Positions 42,397-50,715 of a stretch of DNA of 64,000 nucleotides are shown here, in pieces. Numbering within the stretch: position 1 is the stretch's first letter; each line of letters starts with the position of its first letter. The stretch is taken from positions 40,936-104,935 of the forward strand of contig NZ_BBJS01000013.1 in assembly GCF_000739895.2 (NCBI RefSeq). Reading direction: 5' to 3'. This DNA comes from Sphingomonas paucimobilis NBRC 13935 (GTDB taxonomy: Bacteria; Pseudomonadota; Alphaproteobacteria; Sphingomonadales; Sphingomonadaceae). The translations under genes and the position numbers were made by a program. The notes under the pieces were generated by a model. That model ran no database searches and was not told the DNA's origin. It was given only the letters and a program-made list of their open reading frames with translations.

Positions 42397-42945
42397 CTAT
42401 GCCATATTGCGCAACGGCTTCCACATCCGGGTCAACGGCACCACGACGCCATCGACGTGTGTATCGGCGCGCTCAATCGGCTCATAGCCGCTAGCGGTAT
42501 AGAGCGGCACGCCGCCCGCCGTGCCCATCAGTTCGACGGCGGCGAACCCTTCCGCCCGTGCCGCCTGTTCGCAGTGGTCGAGGATCATCCGGCCGATACC
42601 GCGCCGGACATGGTCCGGGTGAGTGTACATGGCGCGGATGCGCGCGGCGTCCTTCGCCGGATCGAGCAGCGCCGGGTCCCGCAGGTCGGTGCTATGGTCG
42701 CCGCCATAGAGCGTCGCGCGCCGGCTCCATCCGCCGCAGCCGACCGGCACGCCATGGTCCTCGACGACGAAATAGGTGCCGTCGCGCACCAATTGCGTGT
42801 CGAGTCCCATCAGCGAGCGGCTGGCGACGATCTGTGCCGGGGTCAGCACCGCCGCCTGCCCGCGATCGATCGACAGCGTCATCAGGTCGCGCAGCGCCCC
42901 GAGGTCGGCTTCGGTCGCAAGGCGGATCGTCAGGCCGCCGGTCAC
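42397..42945 (-). CDS. GNAT family N-acetyltransferase
   Basis: This acetyltransferase of about 182 residues has a GNAT core: IRLATEADLGALRDL at the start, the acetyl-CoA loop in HPDHVRRGIGRMILDHCE and the final LYTASGYEPIER. The start is taken as GTG 42945, whose GTGA overlaps the stop of the upstream MarR-GNAT gene. The acceptor substrate cannot be told. The pairing of two acetyltransferase genes suggests related small-molecule detoxification. Confidence 0.87.
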   Translation of the reverse strand: MTGGLTIRLATEADLGALRDLMTLSIDRGQAAVLTPAQIVASRSLMGLDTQLVRDGTYFVVEDHGVPVGCGGWSRRATLYGGDHSTDLRDPALLDPAKDAARIRAMYTHPDHVRRGIGRMILDHCEQAARAEGFAAVELMGTAGGVPLYTASGYEPIERADTHVDGVVVPLTRMWKPLRNMA

Positions 42946-43859
42946 GCCGCCAACTCCAACCGCCAAGTCTCACCCTGGAGCGGAACGCCGAACCGCTCAT
43001 GCACCGCCGTCTCGACACACGCGAAACCATGCGCGGCATAGAGGCGGCGTGCGGACTCCAGAACGGTGTGGGTCCACAGCGTCAACGCGTGATAGCCTGT
43101 TTCCCTTGCGAAGGTAACGCAAGTGCCGACCAGCGCATCGCCGATGCCCCGGCGGCGGGCGAAGGGCTCAACATGCAGCAGCCGTAGCCGAGCGACGCCG
43201 TCGCCCTCATCAGTGACGAACACCGCGCCCGCCATCACCCCGTCGATCTCGGCGACCCAGCATTGCTCGCGCGCGGGGTCGAAGTCGCGAAGGAACGCTG
43301 CGGTGACCTCACTTTCGATCACCTCCAGCTCGCGACCCCAGCCATGGCTTTCGGCATAGAGGAGCGACTGGCACGCGGCGATCAGCGCGGGCTCGCCGGT
43401 GCGGAAAGGCCGGATCACGAACGGTCCACCCGATGTCGGATCGAGCAGCAGCCGCGCACGCGTCAGGGCTTCGACCAGATCGCGCCGCGCTTGTCCGTCC
43501 ACCGTGCCGAGCAGATCGCCGACCGCATGGCTCTGGCGGTGGTCAATGATCGCGAAGGCTTCACGTCCCGCATCGGTCAGCCGCAGGTCGCGCGCACGGG
43601 CGTCGTCGTCGCGGCGCACCCGCAGGATCCAGCCGCGCTTCTTGAGGCGTGCGACCAAGCGGCTGAGATAGCCTGCGTCCATGCCGAGCGCGTCCTGCAA
43701 CATGCTGGCGGTGACGGGCTCGCGCGTGGCGATCTCGAACAGCAAGCGCGCTTCGGGCAGGCTCGCCTCGGTACCCAGGAACCGCGCATCGAGGGCGCCG
43801 ATCGTCTGGGTGTAGAACCGGTTGAACCGGCGGATGGCGGTGACATCTGCATCTTCCAT
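42942..43859 (-). CDS. MarR HTH / GNAT acetyltransferase fusion
   Basis: This 305-residue fusion has a MarR winged-helix domain at residues 5-145 (VTASMLQDALGMDAGYLSRLVARLKKRGW) and a GNAT domain at 150-305 with the acetyl-CoA motif VEPFARRRGIGDALVGTC. This is a known helix-turn-helix GNAT architecture; the regulator may sense or be modified by acetyl-CoA chemistry. The ATG at 43859 is preferred over an upstream TTG. Its stop overlaps the start of the second GNAT gene (GTGA). Confidence 0.9.
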   Translation of the reverse strand: MEDADVTAIRRFNRFYTQTIGALDARFLGTEASLPEARLLFEIATREPVTASMLQDALGMDAGYLSRLVARLKKRGWILRVRRDDDARARDLRLTDAGREAFAIIDHRQSHAVGDLLGTVDGQARRDLVEALTRARLLLDPTSGGPFVIRPFRTGEPALIAACQSLLYAESHGWGRELEVIESEVTAAFLRDFDPAREQCWVAEIDGVMAGAVFVTDEGDGVARLRLLHVEPFARRRGIGDALVGTCVTFARETGYHALTLWTHTVLESARRLYAAHGFACVETAVHERFGVPLQGETWRLELAA

Positions 43860-43899
43860 ATCCGCCAAGCTGAATCAACTTACTTGACGGAGTCAAGTA

Positions 43900-44796
43900 T
43901 CAAGGTAGCGCAGGCTCTGGCACCAGTTGCGCTCTAAGGGCCGCCGCATCGCGACCCGGTGGCGCGCCAAACAGGCGGCGATAGTCGCGGCTGAACTGCG
44001 ACAGGCTCTCATATCCGATCGCGAATCCGACCCGCGCTACGTCCTCGGCGGCGATCAGGCGGCGGCGCGCCTCCTGCAATCGCACCTGTTTTTGAAATTG
44101 CACCGGGGTCATCGTCGTCACCGCCTTGAAGTGCCGATGGAAGCCGGGAACGCTCATACCCGCCAAGGCCGCGAGGTCGGCTACGCGCAACGTCTCGGCA
44201 TAATGGTTGCGGATGAACGCCGTGGTACGCCCGATCCGCGCGGCATGGGTGTCGACAAGACCCATCTGACGCAGCGCCGGCCCCAGCGTGCCGCCGAGCA
44301 GTCGCCACACGATCTCGCGTCGGATCAGCGGGACGAGGACCGCCTGGTCGGCCGGTCGGTCGAGCAGATCGAGCAGCCGCCTGAGAGGATCGCGCAACGC
44401 CGGATCATGATCACTGGTCGCCAGCGCGTGGAAGGCGGCGGCCGGACTCTGCAAGCTCGCCTGCTCAGCCACCAGTTCGGCCACGGTCACGGGCTCGATC
44501 GCCAGCGACAGAGCGAGATAGGGCTTTGCCGCGCTCGCCCGGACGATGCGTGACGTGACCGGCAGGTCGACCGAAGCGAGCAGGCATTGGCCTTCGGCAT
44601 AATGATAGGGCGTCGGCCCGAGCATGGACATCTTCGCGCCCTGCACGACGAGGCAGAAGGACGGCCGATAGACCGAGCGGATGATGCCGGTCGGCTCCTC
44701 CGCGCGGGTGATGAGCAGGCCCGGGATCGGCGTTTCGCGACCATGGATGAACCAATGGCGCTCGATCAGTTGGGCAAGGTCGGACAGCGTCGTCAT
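43900..44796 (-). CDS. AraC-family transcriptional regulator
   Basis: This 298-residue regulator has an N-terminal AraC_N cupin-like domain (YRPSFCLVVQGAK, YHYAEGQCLLASVDLPV) and a C-terminal double HTH (VADLAALAGMSVPGFHRHFK, then VGFAIGYESLSQFSRDYRR). It is the type that usually activates a divergent oxidoreductase gene; here that is the aldo-keto reductase at 44947 across 150 bases. No clear ribosome binding site differentiates starts, and 44796 is the family norm. Confidence 0.9.
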   Translation of the reverse strand: MTTLSDLAQLIERHWFIHGRETPIPGLLITRAEEPTGIIRSVYRPSFCLVVQGAKMSMLGPTPYHYAEGQCLLASVDLPVTSRIVRASAAKPYLALSLAIEPVTVAELVAEQASLQSPAAAFHALATSDHDPALRDPLRRLLDLLDRPADQAVLVPLIRREIVWRLLGGTLGPALRQMGLVDTHAARIGRTTAFIRNHYAETLRVADLAALAGMSVPGFHRHFKAVTTMTPVQFQKQVRLQEARRRLIAAEDVARVGFAIGYESLSQFSRDYRRLFGAPPGRDAAALRAQLVPEPALP

Positions 44797-44946
44797 GCAC
44801 CGCACATTAGCGTCGCCGAGCGCCAAATGCACCGGCGCACACTTCACTTTGATAGGATCGGGCAGGACATTGATCGGATCGGCGTCGCCGGCCGAACGTT
44901 CGCGGCGTATCTCGGGGCCATCCATCCCATCAGGAGAACCATCCCC

Positions 44947-45963
44947 ATGCGTATGCGCCAACTCGGCCATAGCGGCCTGTTCGTGTCCGAACTCTGCCTC
45001 GGCACCATGACCTTCGGTGGCAGCGAGGGCATCTGGGGCCAGATCGGCCAGCTTCGCCAAGAGGAAGCCGATACGCTCGTGAAGACCGCGCTCGACGCCG
45101 GCATCAACTTCATCGACACCGCCAATGTCTATGCCGGCGGCGAGAGCGAGCGCATCCTCGGCCAATCGCTCAAGAACCTCGGCGTCGCGCGCGACGATGT
45201 CGTGATCGCGACCAAAGTGTTGGGCGTGATGGGCGATGGACCCAATGCGCGTGGCGCCTCGCGCGGCCACATCCTCAGCCAGTGCAAGCAGAGCCTCCAA
45301 CGGCTGGGGCTCGACCATATCGACCTCTACCAGATCCATGGCTTCGATCCCGCGACGCCGATCGAGGAAACGCTGGAGGCGCTCGATACGCTCGTCCGCC
45401 ACGGTCACGTCCGCTATCTCGGCCTGTCGAACTGGGCGGCGTGGCAGGTGGTGAAGGCGGTCGGCATCGCGCAAGCGCGTCGGCTCGCCCCAATCCTGTC
45501 CCTCCAGGCCTATTACACCTTGGTCGGCCGCGATCTGGAGCGCGAGATCCTACCGATGCTGCGGTCGGAAAAGATCGGGCTGATGGTGTGGAGTCCGCTC
45601 GCGGGCGGCTATCTGTCGGGCAAATATGATGGCGAGGGTCAGGCGGCGGACGGGCGGCGCGCTAGCTTCGACTTCCCGCCGGTCGACCGGACGCGCGGTT
45701 CGGTGGTGATCCCCGAGATGCGCCGCATCGCCGAGGCGAAGGGCTGCACCGTCGCGCAGGTCGCGCTTGCCTGGCTGCTCCACCAGCCGGTGGTTACGAG
45801 CGTGATCGTCGGGGCCAAGCGGGTCGATCAGCTCACCGACAATATCGCCGCGACCAATGTTTCCCTCGACGCGGACGACCTCGCCACGCTCGACGCGGTG
45901 ACGAAGCTGCCAGCGGAATATCCCGGCTGGATGCTGGAGCGCCAGCGCGGCAATCGCGCCTGA
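44947..45963 (+). CDS. aldo/keto reductase
   Basis: This 338-residue AKR has MRMRQLGHSGLFVSELCLG, Asp and Tyr in NFIDTANVYAGGESE, Lys in VIATKVLG, His in LYQIHGFD and SVIVGAKRVDQLTDN. It is the YajO/Tas/KAB-like subgroup and probably reduces aldehydes or ketones with NADPH. The start at 44947 follows AGGAGAACC. It is the fourth AKR in 18 kb, each with its own regulator. It ends in a hairpin shared with the convergent phosphoesterase gene. Confidence 0.92.
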   Translation: MRMRQLGHSGLFVSELCLGTMTFGGSEGIWGQIGQLRQEEADTLVKTALDAGINFIDTANVYAGGESERILGQSLKNLGVARDDVVIATKVLGVMGDGPNARGASRGHILSQCKQSLQRLGLDHIDLYQIHGFDPATPIEETLEALDTLVRHGHVRYLGLSNWAAWQVVKAVGIAQARRLAPILSLQAYYTLVGRDLEREILPMLRSEKIGLMVWSPLAGGYLSGKYDGEGQAADGRRASFDFPPVDRTRGSVVIPEMRRIAEAKGCTVAQVALAWLLHQPVVTSVIVGAKRVDQLTDNIAATNVSLDADDLATLDAVTKLPAEYPGWMLERQRGNRA

Positions 45964-45976
45964 ATATCGCAGGTTC

Positions 45977-46004
45977 GGCGGGATGGATTTACGACTATCC
46001 CGCC
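45977..46004. terminator. hairpin between convergent genes
   Basis: GGCGGGAT (45977-45984) and ATCCCGCC (45997-46004) are perfectly complementary with a 12-base loop, placed between the convergent aldo-keto reductase and phosphoesterase genes. It is likely a bidirectional terminator, without a long T tract. Confidence 0.55.
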
Positions 46005-46035
46005 ACGCCGACCTTTCGTCCGCGGGGACAGAAGA

Positions 46036-46776
46036 TCACCCGGGCGGGATACGGCCCGTCCGGGCGGCATAGGCAAAGGCCGGAAAGCCGAAGGCCTCCG
46101 CTTGGCGGGCGGCGATCTCATAGTCATAGGGCACGCCGTGCAGTTGGGCCACCCATCCAGCGTTGCGACGTTCGACAATGGCATAGCGCGCCAGCGGGCT
46201 GCCCGCCTCCATGACATGCGGGGTCGCGCCCCGGTCCCGATAGCACGGCATCCCGACACTGCCGGGGTTGACGATCAACACGCCATCGACCGCTACCATG
46301 CGGGGCGTGTGCGTATGCCCGCACAGCACCAGACTGGCTGACCCAATCCCCCTCAAACGCGGCCGGATGGCAACGTCGGCATCCAGCATGGCGCGGCCGG
46401 AGGCCACGTCTTCGAGGAGATACTCCAGATCCCCTCCCGCCGGGCTGCCATGGCAGGCGAAGACGTCGCCGTCGCAAAGAGTGAGCGTTGCGGGCAGACC
46501 GTCGATCCATGCCCAATGCTCCTGCGTGAGGAGCGGCCGCGCCAGAACGTCGAACGCCCCGTCACTGCCGTCCTGCAACTGCCGCTCGTGGTTCCCCGCG
46601 ATGGTGTGATAGCCGGAACGCATCTGAAGTTCGGCGCTTCCCGCAGGATCGAACGGGCCGGACACGAGGTCGCCCAGATTAATGACGAAATCTGGCCCGG
46701 TGGCGGTCATCGCATCGCGGACGGCTTCCAGCGCGGCCAGATTTCCATGTGCGTCGGCAATGACCCCGATCTTCAA
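46036..46776 (-). CDS. calcineurin-like metallophosphoesterase (YfcE type)
   Basis: This 246-residue phosphoesterase has all the dimetal motifs: DAHGN, GDLVSGP, GNHE, the later His in ACHGSP and CGHTHTPR. It is close to the YfcE/MJ0936 group that hydrolyses phosphodiesters. The best start is TTG 46776, directly after GAGGAGGAAGCA, giving the standard LKIGVIADAHGN opening; the only ATGs are 24-30 codons upstream and in a poor context. The upstream region leads to the mobile-element cluster. Confidence 0.85.
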   Translation of the reverse strand: MKIGVIADAHGNLAALEAVRDAMTATGPDFVINLGDLVSGPFDPAGSAELQMRSGYHTIAGNHERQLQDGSDGAFDVLARPLLTQEHWAWIDGLPATLTLCDGDVFACHGSPAGGDLEYLLEDVASGRAMLDADVAIRPRLRGIGSASLVLCGHTHTPRMVAVDGVLIVNPGSVGMPCYRDRGATPHVMEAGSPLARYAIVERRNAGWVAQLHGVPYDYEIAARQAEAFGFPAFAYAARTGRIPPG

Positions 46777-46919
46777 TGCTTCCTCCTCGGCGGACACGCG
46801 GGGCGTCCGGGCTGAGCATGGCAGGCACTCCTTCGAAACGCCATGCATAGCAGCGACCCACACGCTGCCAGTCCGCTGGATTGACGCCCCCCCAATTAGG
46901 GTCAGGATCTGTAATTTGT

Positions 46920-47153
46920 AGTCGCCCGGCGGTTGTCCCTTGAGGGTCTCAAGGATCTGTCCGCACTCGCCGATCCGAGGATCGGTGGTGCTGTATCGGG
47001 TCTCACAAGGCCGGACGTTGCATTGACTCGAAGCGGGCTCGGGAGCCCATCTGATAACCTTCGCAGATCGTCCGTCCCTGCGTTCCCTCGCGGGACACCG
47101 CCATCGGGTCAGCTGGAGAGCATCACCGCTGGCGAACGGGAGCTTATCGCATT
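46920..47153 (-). ncRNA. hairpin-rich 3' flank of the IS110 element, candidate bridge RNA
   Basis: No ORF of credible composition is present. Three tight perfect hairpins occur within 115 bases: CCTTGAG/CTCAAGG (46938-46954), CCGATCC/GGATCGG (46970-46985) and GGGCTC/GAGCCC (47035-47048). In IS1111-group elements the target/donor-bispecific bridge RNA is encoded downstream of the transposase, which is exactly this position. The call rests on position and structure only. Confidence 0.4.
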
Positions 47154-48161
47154 TCAGGCCTCGAACAAGGTGCCGTCGCGGAGCATGGCGTGCATGATGA
47201 CGGCGAGGCGGCGGGCGAGCGCGACCCGAGCTTTCTTGAGGCCGCGCCGCTTCGCGATCTTCAGCGCCCAGGTCTTCAGCGCGAAGGTCTGCCGCGTGCG
47301 CGTCAGGATTGAGTTTGCCGCCTCGTAGAGGAGCTTGCGGACGGTGCCGTCGCCCTGCTTGGTGATCCGGCCCGTCCAGTCGAGCTCGCCGGACTGGTGC
47401 CGACGTGGGACGAGGCCAAAGTAGGCGCCGGCTGTCCGCGACCGCTTGAACCGACCCGCTTCATCGACGGCAGCGGCGAACGCAGCCGAGGTCTGCACAC
47501 CGACGCCCGGAATGCTCATCAGCGCCTGACAGGCTGGAGAGGCGATGCTGATCGCCTTGAGCTCGCGATCCATCCGACGGATCTCATCGACCAGGCCGGT
47601 TCGCGCCCGAAGCAGCGAAGCCACTGTCTCGCCGAGCCCCGGGACAGCGATGGCGGCCTGCACCCGTGCGAGAAACCGCTCGCCCTGGCCAGCTCCCGGT
47701 CTGATCCCGAAGGTAGCGCATAAGCCGCGGATGGTATTGTCGAGCCGGACGCGCGCCTCGACCAGGTGCGCGCGGGCGGTGATCACCGAGCGTACACCGT
47801 GCGAGGTCGGAGACTTGACGTGCACCTCCTTGTAAAAGCCGGTCCGGGCCAACTGCGCGAGCCCCGCTGCGTCATGTGGATCGGTCTTGTTCGCCTTCAT
47901 GGCCTTGAGGCTCTGGTGCGCCTGTCGTGCATCGATGCAGACGATCGCGACGCCCAGCTCGTGCAGGCCCCGCGCGATCCACGGTGTCATCCGGCCGGTC
48001 TCGATCACCACGCGTTCCACTGGGCCATGGCGTTCCAGCAGCGCGCTGATCGCCTCGGGCGTGCTGTCCACGCATTGCGCCGCGACCTTGCACCCGTCGG
48101 CGTCGACGACGCAGACGTGCGATGTTTCCATCGACAAGTCGATTCCGGCATAGTGCTTCAT
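47154..48161 (-). CDS. IS110-family transposase (DEDD + catalytic Ser)
   Basis: The transposase is 335 residues and appears intact. The N-terminal RuvC-like domain has the DEDD set Asp8 (GIDLS), Glu54 (VVIETG), Asp94 and Asp97 (NKTDPHDA). The C-terminal IS116/IS110/IS902 domain has SIPGVG and RFKRSRTAGAYFGLVPRR with Ser241 at the catalytic position. It would catalyse RNA-guided recombination of the element. A GGAAGGAAACAGCC site precedes the ATG. No frameshift is seen, so the element may be active. Confidence 0.95.
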   Translation of the reverse strand: MKHYAGIDLSMETSHVCVVDADGCKVAAQCVDSTPEAISALLERHGPVERVVIETGRMTPWIARGLHELGVAIVCIDARQAHQSLKAMKANKTDPHDAAGLAQLARTGFYKEVHVKSPTSHGVRSVITARAHLVEARVRLDNTIRGLCATFGIRPGAGQGERFLARVQAAIAVPGLGETVASLLRARTGLVDEIRRMDRELKAISIASPACQALMSIPGVGVQTSAAFAAAVDEAGRFKRSRTAGAYFGLVPRRHQSGELDWTGRITKQGDGTVRKLLYEAANSILTRTRQTFALKTWALKIAKRRGLKKARVALARRLAVIMHAMLRDGTLFEA

Positions 48162-48252
48162 GGCTGTTTCCTTCCTTCAGGTCCGACAACCAGAAGGTGC
48201 GCCACTCAGCCGGCCCGGGGAAGCAGCCACAAATTACACGATGACTCGTTGA

Positions 48253-48402
48253 TCACAGCCAGAAGATGCAGGTTGCGGCAAGGGGGACAGCGGAGAAGAC
48301 GGCTGGGCAGCGATCGTAGCGGGTTGCGACGCGTCGCCCGTCTTTGAGGCGGCCGAATAAGATCTCGATGCGGCTGGGGCGCCGGCAGCGGCTCTTTTTC
48401 AT
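48253..48402 (-). pseudogene. C-terminal fragment of an IS5-family (IS427-like) transposase
   Basis: The minus-strand frame reads RPSRIEILFGRLKDGRRVAT, then RYDRCPAVFSA and ends in FWL-stop, the conserved end of IS5/IS427 transposases (IE.xFGRLKDWRR.ATRYDRC). Only the last 50 codons remain. It is flanked by the IS110 element on one side and an integrase remnant on the other. Confidence 0.85.
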
Positions 48403-48783
48403 GTGACCACTATCCTGGAGACGATCAAGGTTCGCTACGCCTGGGTCATGGCCGCGGGCTGGCCTGAGAAACGGAAGCCACTGGCGGACACGATCTTATC
48501 GACTAGTCGGTGGAAGCCGTGGACTGCCCCAGGGTTCGGCAGCCGGTTCAACGACGCGAAGCTGGCGAGCGAGGTCGAGCGTAACTTCCACGATCTCCGC
48601 GGCACGTGTGCGACACACTGCAAGACGGCCGGGCTTACCGACTAGCAGATCACCGACATCCTCGGATGGCGCTCCGAAGAGGTCGCGGTGATTTGTGCGA
48701 AATACGTCGATCAAGCGCGTGTCGCGGTAGGATTGGGGAGGCGTATCGCGGCGACAAAAATCGAAGGTGTAAACCGGGCGTAA
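48403..48783 (+). pseudogene. C-terminal remnant of a tyrosine-type phage integrase with premature amber stop
   Basis: Frame 48403-48645 encodes the integrase motif NFHDLRGTCATH (catalytic His-x-x-Arg) and ends in TAG. The same frame continues after the TAG with QITDILGW, KYVDQARVAVGLGRRIA (catalytic Tyr) to a TAA at 48783. The TAG replaces the residue before QI where homologues have Glu or Gln. The N-terminal core-binding region is absent, cut by the IS5 fragment. It ends 28 bases from the 3' end of tRNA-Pro, so the original element probably used that tRNA gene as attachment site. Confidence 0.85.
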
Positions 48784-48811
48784 ACCGCCCAACCGCCATG
48801 TCATTGATTTG

Positions 48812-48888
<77 letters not shown>

Positions 48889-49092
48889 ACGGGTTGTTGC
48901 CCTTAGGAGAAGCCCGCATTCCGATGCAAGCGCTAAGTTTCGGCGCGGCAGAAATCGGCAACGAGCGCTAGGGAATTTGCTTGGCAGTCCCGGAATAGTC
49001 CCGGAGCCATCAAGAGCCGGTATTCATGGCCTGTTCGCCCGCGAGGGGGGCAACGCTTTACACTAATCCCCCACAACATGATGGAGGTTAGC
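48889..49092. other. intergenic region beyond tRNA-Pro
   Basis: There is no gene with support. The stretch contains a short direct repeat of AGTCCCGGA (about 48985-49007), which could be a scar of the integrated element. Confidence 0.4.
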
Positions 49093-49617
49093 ATGACGCG
49101 CGCCAATCAAGCGCAAAGGCCGACCGCGCCCAACTATGAGCCCTCAGGCGGCGGTGCGTTCTTCGTCGATGATGGCACGGGCCAGAATGGCGCATTGGCC
49201 GCATTTGGGTTGGCGACCGAGGGCTCGGTACATTTGGCAGGGGGTGACCGATCCGGCGCGGGCGGCTTCACGAACCTGGCATTCCCGGATGGCATTGCAG
49301 ACGCAGACGACCAAGACGCTCTCCTCAGCAGCGCCCTTGAATTACCGCTAATGAGAGTGGATCGCAAGCCTATTGCAAGGCACTCGCAGATTATTATCGG
49401 GTATTTCCTACACGCCCTCGCGCGGCAAGCCGCCACAGCCGTTCGAGCGGGCCTTGGCCAAAGCGATCGAGCCAGGGCTTGGACCAGAAAAGCATCAAGG
49501 CCCAGGCGAGGGGGACGAGCCAATAGATGTTCGCCCGGTCCCAGCGCGCGAACTGGCCCAGACCATGGCCGTAAAAGACGAACGTCATCATCACACTCGT
49601 CCCGATATAGTTGGTGA
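49093..49617 (+). CDS. doubtful ORF with strong ribosome binding site
   Basis: An ATG at 49093 follows GGAGGTTAGC at the right distance, and the first 95 or so residues (TRANQAQRPTAPNYEP, GGGAFFVDDGTGQNG) look like soluble protein. The last 75 residues are antisense to the DUF418 gene and unlikely to be natural, so the gene may be truncated or not real. There is no recognised family. Confidence 0.25.
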   Translation: MTRANQAQRPTAPNYEPSGGGAFFVDDGTGQNGALAAFGLATEGSVHLAGGDRSGAGGFTNLAFPDGIADADDQDALLSSALELPLMRVDRKPIARHSQIIIGYFLHALARQAATAVRAGLGQSDRARAWTRKASRPRRGGRANRCSPGPSARTGPDHGRKRRTSSSHSSRYSW

Positions 49618-50635
49618 AGGCAGTACGCCCGGCCGCCGCGATTCGTGTCGTCCACCATCCGCCGGGGCGGAGCATCAGCAGGATGAGTGCTGTATAGCCG
49701 ACAGTGCCGATCAGACGGACCGGCGCCTGGAGGAACAATTGGGTCAGGGCGACGGCTCGCACGTCATAGCCGCTCGCCATGACGAAGGCGGTCATGGCGG
49801 CGTAGGCGGGGATCGAGACGCCGAGGCCGAGAATGGCGCAGCGCCGATAGGCCGTGCGGGGCCATTGGCCGGTCAGGAAGCCCGAACGCAGCGCGGCCAT
49901 GCCCAAAAGCATGGCGCTCAGCGTTTCCGGTCCGATGCTGATCAGGTCGAACAAGGGATTGCCGTTATTCGCCAGGCGAAAGCGGGTAGCGTCGGCCCAT
50001 GATCCACGCATGGCGGTGATCTCCGGCTTCAACGCCGCGCCCCCCGGTGTGCCGAACGCGGCCTGATAGGCATCCCATAATGCCACGGCCTGCGGCGTAT
50101 CATGCGCCGAGGCGGCGAAGAGGCCGATACATTCCAAGGCTCCCAGTGCCATCGACAATCCGACCATTGCAACGGCGATGACGAGCAATGGTCGCGGCGA
50201 CATGCCGACAAAGCCCAGCGCGATCACCCCGACGAGCGCGTAATGCGCCAGGATATCGCCGGTCCAGATGAAGCTGAGATGGATCAGGCCCAGCACGAAC
50301 AGCACGGCCATCCGACGGAGGTGCAGCGCGGCACCATTCTCGCCGGCTTCATCGGCGCGTTGCAGGATCAGCAGCATGGAGGCGCCGAACAGCAGGGAGA
50401 ACAGCCCCCGCATCCGGCCGTTGATGAAGGTCTCGGTGAAGACCCAGAGGGCGATATCGATCGGGCGATCCCCGCCCCAGGCGATCGGATTGGAATAGGC
50501 CGGATCGGGCAGAGCGAAGCCGGGCATGTTGGCGAGCAGGATCGCCATCACCGCCACGCCACGCAATGCGTCGAGGGTCAGCAATCGCCCGCGATCGATC
50601 AAGGCGGCCGGCGGGGAGGGGGAAGGGTCGATCAA
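49394..50635 (-). CDS. DUF418 family inner-membrane protein
   Basis: This 413-residue protein has about ten membrane segments. It opens with LLTLDALRGVAVMAILLANM, the heparan-alpha-glucosaminide/DUF418-type LDxLRG motif, and the DUF418 domain occupies the C-terminal half with the motif ERLWRLA near the end. Function is not established; the family is related to membrane acyltransferases. It is divergent from nhaA across 80 bases. Confidence 0.88.
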   Translation of the reverse strand: MIDPSPSPPAALIDRGRLLTLDALRGVAVMAILLANMPGFALPDPAYSNPIAWGGDRPIDIALWVFTETFINGRMRGLFSLLFGASMLLILQRADEAGENGAALHLRRMAVLFVLGLIHLSFIWTGDILAHYALVGVIALGFVGMSPRPLLVIAVAMVGLSMALGALECIGLFAASAHDTPQAVALWDAYQAAFGTPGGAALKPEITAMRGSWADATRFRLANNGNPLFDLISIGPETLSAMLLGMAALRSGFLTGQWPRTAYRRCAILGLGVSIPAYAAMTAFVMASGYDVRAVALTQLFLQAPVRLIGTVGYTALILLMLRPGGWWTTRIAAAGRTAFTNYIGTSVMMTFVFYGHGLGQFARWDRANIYWLVPLAWALMLFWSKPWLDRFGQGPLERLWRLAARGRVGNTR

Positions 50636-50715
50636 TATGGGCTCCAGACGATCATGCGACTTACCGCTGCCGGCTTGCGATGCAACCGGGGGCCGGCGCG
50701 AAGCATTGCCCTGGC

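Larger units (their letters stand above)
46910..48238 (-). mobile_element. IS110-family (probable IS1111-group) insertion sequence
   Basis: The element contains one intact transposase gene. It is bounded by TGTAATTTGT (46910-46919) and its exact inverse ACAAATTACA (48229-48238), taken as subterminal inverted repeats. Such repeats, with a long non-coding flank downstream of the transposase (about 240 bases) and a short one upstream, fit the IS1111 group. The exact tips are uncertain because the right repeat lies close to an IS5-family remnant and could belong to it. Confidence 0.6.

Noticed and set aside
46933..47328. 131-residue plus-strand frame in the IS110 3' flank
   Set aside because: Runs into the antisense of the transposase and overlaps three hairpins; better explained as non-coding.
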